From Saksenaea vasiformis B4078 (taxonomy: Eukaryota; Mucoromycota; Mucoromycetes; Mucorales; Saksenaeaceae), in assembly GCA_000697055.1 (NCBI GenBank), contig JNDT01001738.1, positions 1 to 18,887 of the forward strand: a stretch of DNA of 18,887 nucleotides, in the 5' to 3' direction. How positions within the stretch are numbered: position 1 is the stretch's first letter; every line of letters starts with the position of its first letter. The notes beneath the pieces were generated by a model. The model was not told where the DNA came from and ran no database searches. It worked only from the letters and a program-made list of their open reading frames with translations. Position numbers and translations under genes: made by a program. Shown in pieces: positions 18,201 to 18,887 of the stretch.

Positions 18201-18887
18201 TTCAGCTGAAAGTGCATTGTGGTGCTTAAGCCGGTAGGTGGTTTTGGTAAATCTTTCAACATTGGGTGTTGCAGCGCGGACCAGAGGGTTTTCTCACTAG
18301 CTTTATAACTCTGCCTTCCGAAACAGCTCGAATGGATAAATTGCAAATGGGCTTCGCTGAAGAGGTTGCTGAATTCATCATTGCTCTTCTGTGGCAAAGC
18401 CTTCAGATATCTCGACACATTGTCAGCCAGTGGCGCCACTGGTATTGTCAAATTTGAGTTCAGAGCTTCTGGATTGCGGACTGATCCTTTGTGAATAACT
18501 TTCAAAACGTTAAACATCTCTGGGCTGTCCTCCTGATAACAAGCTTGCTTTGAATGCGGATCCAATATTACGGTACTGGCAGCGTAGTTTAGCATGGTTG
18601 CATGTACTGCTGCCCCAAGTTCAGCAGCGTAGTCCGTCACCTGTTCGGATGTGGCAGTTATGGTATCGAGAAACACTTGCTTCACTTCATCATCCAGATC
18701 ACCTCGTAAGATTCCAGATAATCGAACCGAGCATGCCCGGATCGCGTCCTCTTCGTCCTCGCTTTCATTGTTTTCAGTAGTATCCATGCTGCAGCCTTGT
18801 TCTTTCGCCTGCACTTGTTCGTCAATTTCTTTCTGTGCTTTTTCGGCAGCGTCATCAAAATTTGCGATGGCATATTTTTGCCAAAGG
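15295..18887 (-). CDS. Large Fanzor (eukaryotic TnpB-like) RNA-guided nuclease, catalytic residues intact, 5' end outside the window
   Basis: Five exons in view: from beyond 18887 to 17783, then 17729-16571, 16514-16091, 16035-15953 and 15903-15295. The introns are 49-56 nt with GT..AG ends. At least 1125 residues are encoded here and the frame is still open at the right edge. The N-terminal half includes CSVRLSGILRG and a long Lys/Arg/Glu-rich helical region (about 18070-17850, NLS-like). A middle part looks like the family's beta-rich region, then a second basic coiled coil (16800-16600). RuvC-I is FAGTDYGLRV (Asp 16313-16311). RuvC-II is MTNEHRSSQLC (Glu 15603-15601). The zinc ribbon is CVYC..CVNPSC. 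RuvC-III is QNRDVQAALAI (Asp 15435-15433). In Fanzors these form a nuclease that cuts DNA chosen by an omega RNA. Exon 17729-16571 has one base too many; dropping an A from the A6 run at 16833-16838 joins WQKAIKK to TLQQAENVV. The exon 16091/16035 join is the least certain splice. Confidence 0.85.

Overview
The window is nuclear DNA from a filamentous fungus, most likely an early-diverging mould of the Mucorales (Mucoromycota). The evidence is genes split by many introns of about 46-60 nt with GT..AG ends, a CotH-type surface kinase/invasin gene typical of that order, and Fanzor (eukaryotic TnpB-like) genes. No tRNA, rRNA or CRISPR array was found.

Layout, left to right. (1) 1-1458, minus: a CotH-family gene, complete at its start and running off the left edge. 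(2) 1459-3134: non-coding, with two imperfect hairpins. (3) 3135-7464, minus: an intact 21-exon gene for exocyst subunit Sec3. All exons join in frame to exactly 1062 codons including the stop. (4) 7465-9691: an accessory, repeat-rich stretch with a 260-bp inverted-repeat element, a decayed unidentified ORF on the minus strand and a cluster of about 41-bp imperfect repeats. (5) 9692-11142, plus: a broken Fanzor/TnpB-like gene. It has no recognisable N-terminus, two nonsense codons, one frameshift and an Asp-to-Asn change at the first RuvC residue. (6) 11663-13708, minus: the gene for coatomer delta subunit (delta-COP/Ret2). Its 11 exons are recognisable throughout, but four single-base deletions interrupt the frame. 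(7) 13827-14722: a tandem array of a 314-bp unit, two full copies and two partial ones, just upstream of the delta-COP start codon. (8) 15295-18887, minus: a very large Fanzor-like gene running off the right edge. Its RuvC D/E/D residues and zinc ribbon are intact, and one extra base in an A-run disturbs the frame.

Two essential vesicle-traffic genes (Sec3 for exocytosis, delta-COP for Golgi-to-ER retrieval) thus sit among remnants of mobile DNA. The most interesting content is the pair of highly divergent Fanzor genes on either side of delta-COP: one decayed and compact, the other large and catalytically intact. The indels in delta-COP and the large Fanzor are single-base and often in short homopolymers, so consensus error in this part of the assembly must be excluded before calling either a pseudogene. 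All introns and reading frames were worked out by eye from the sequence; no database search was possible.
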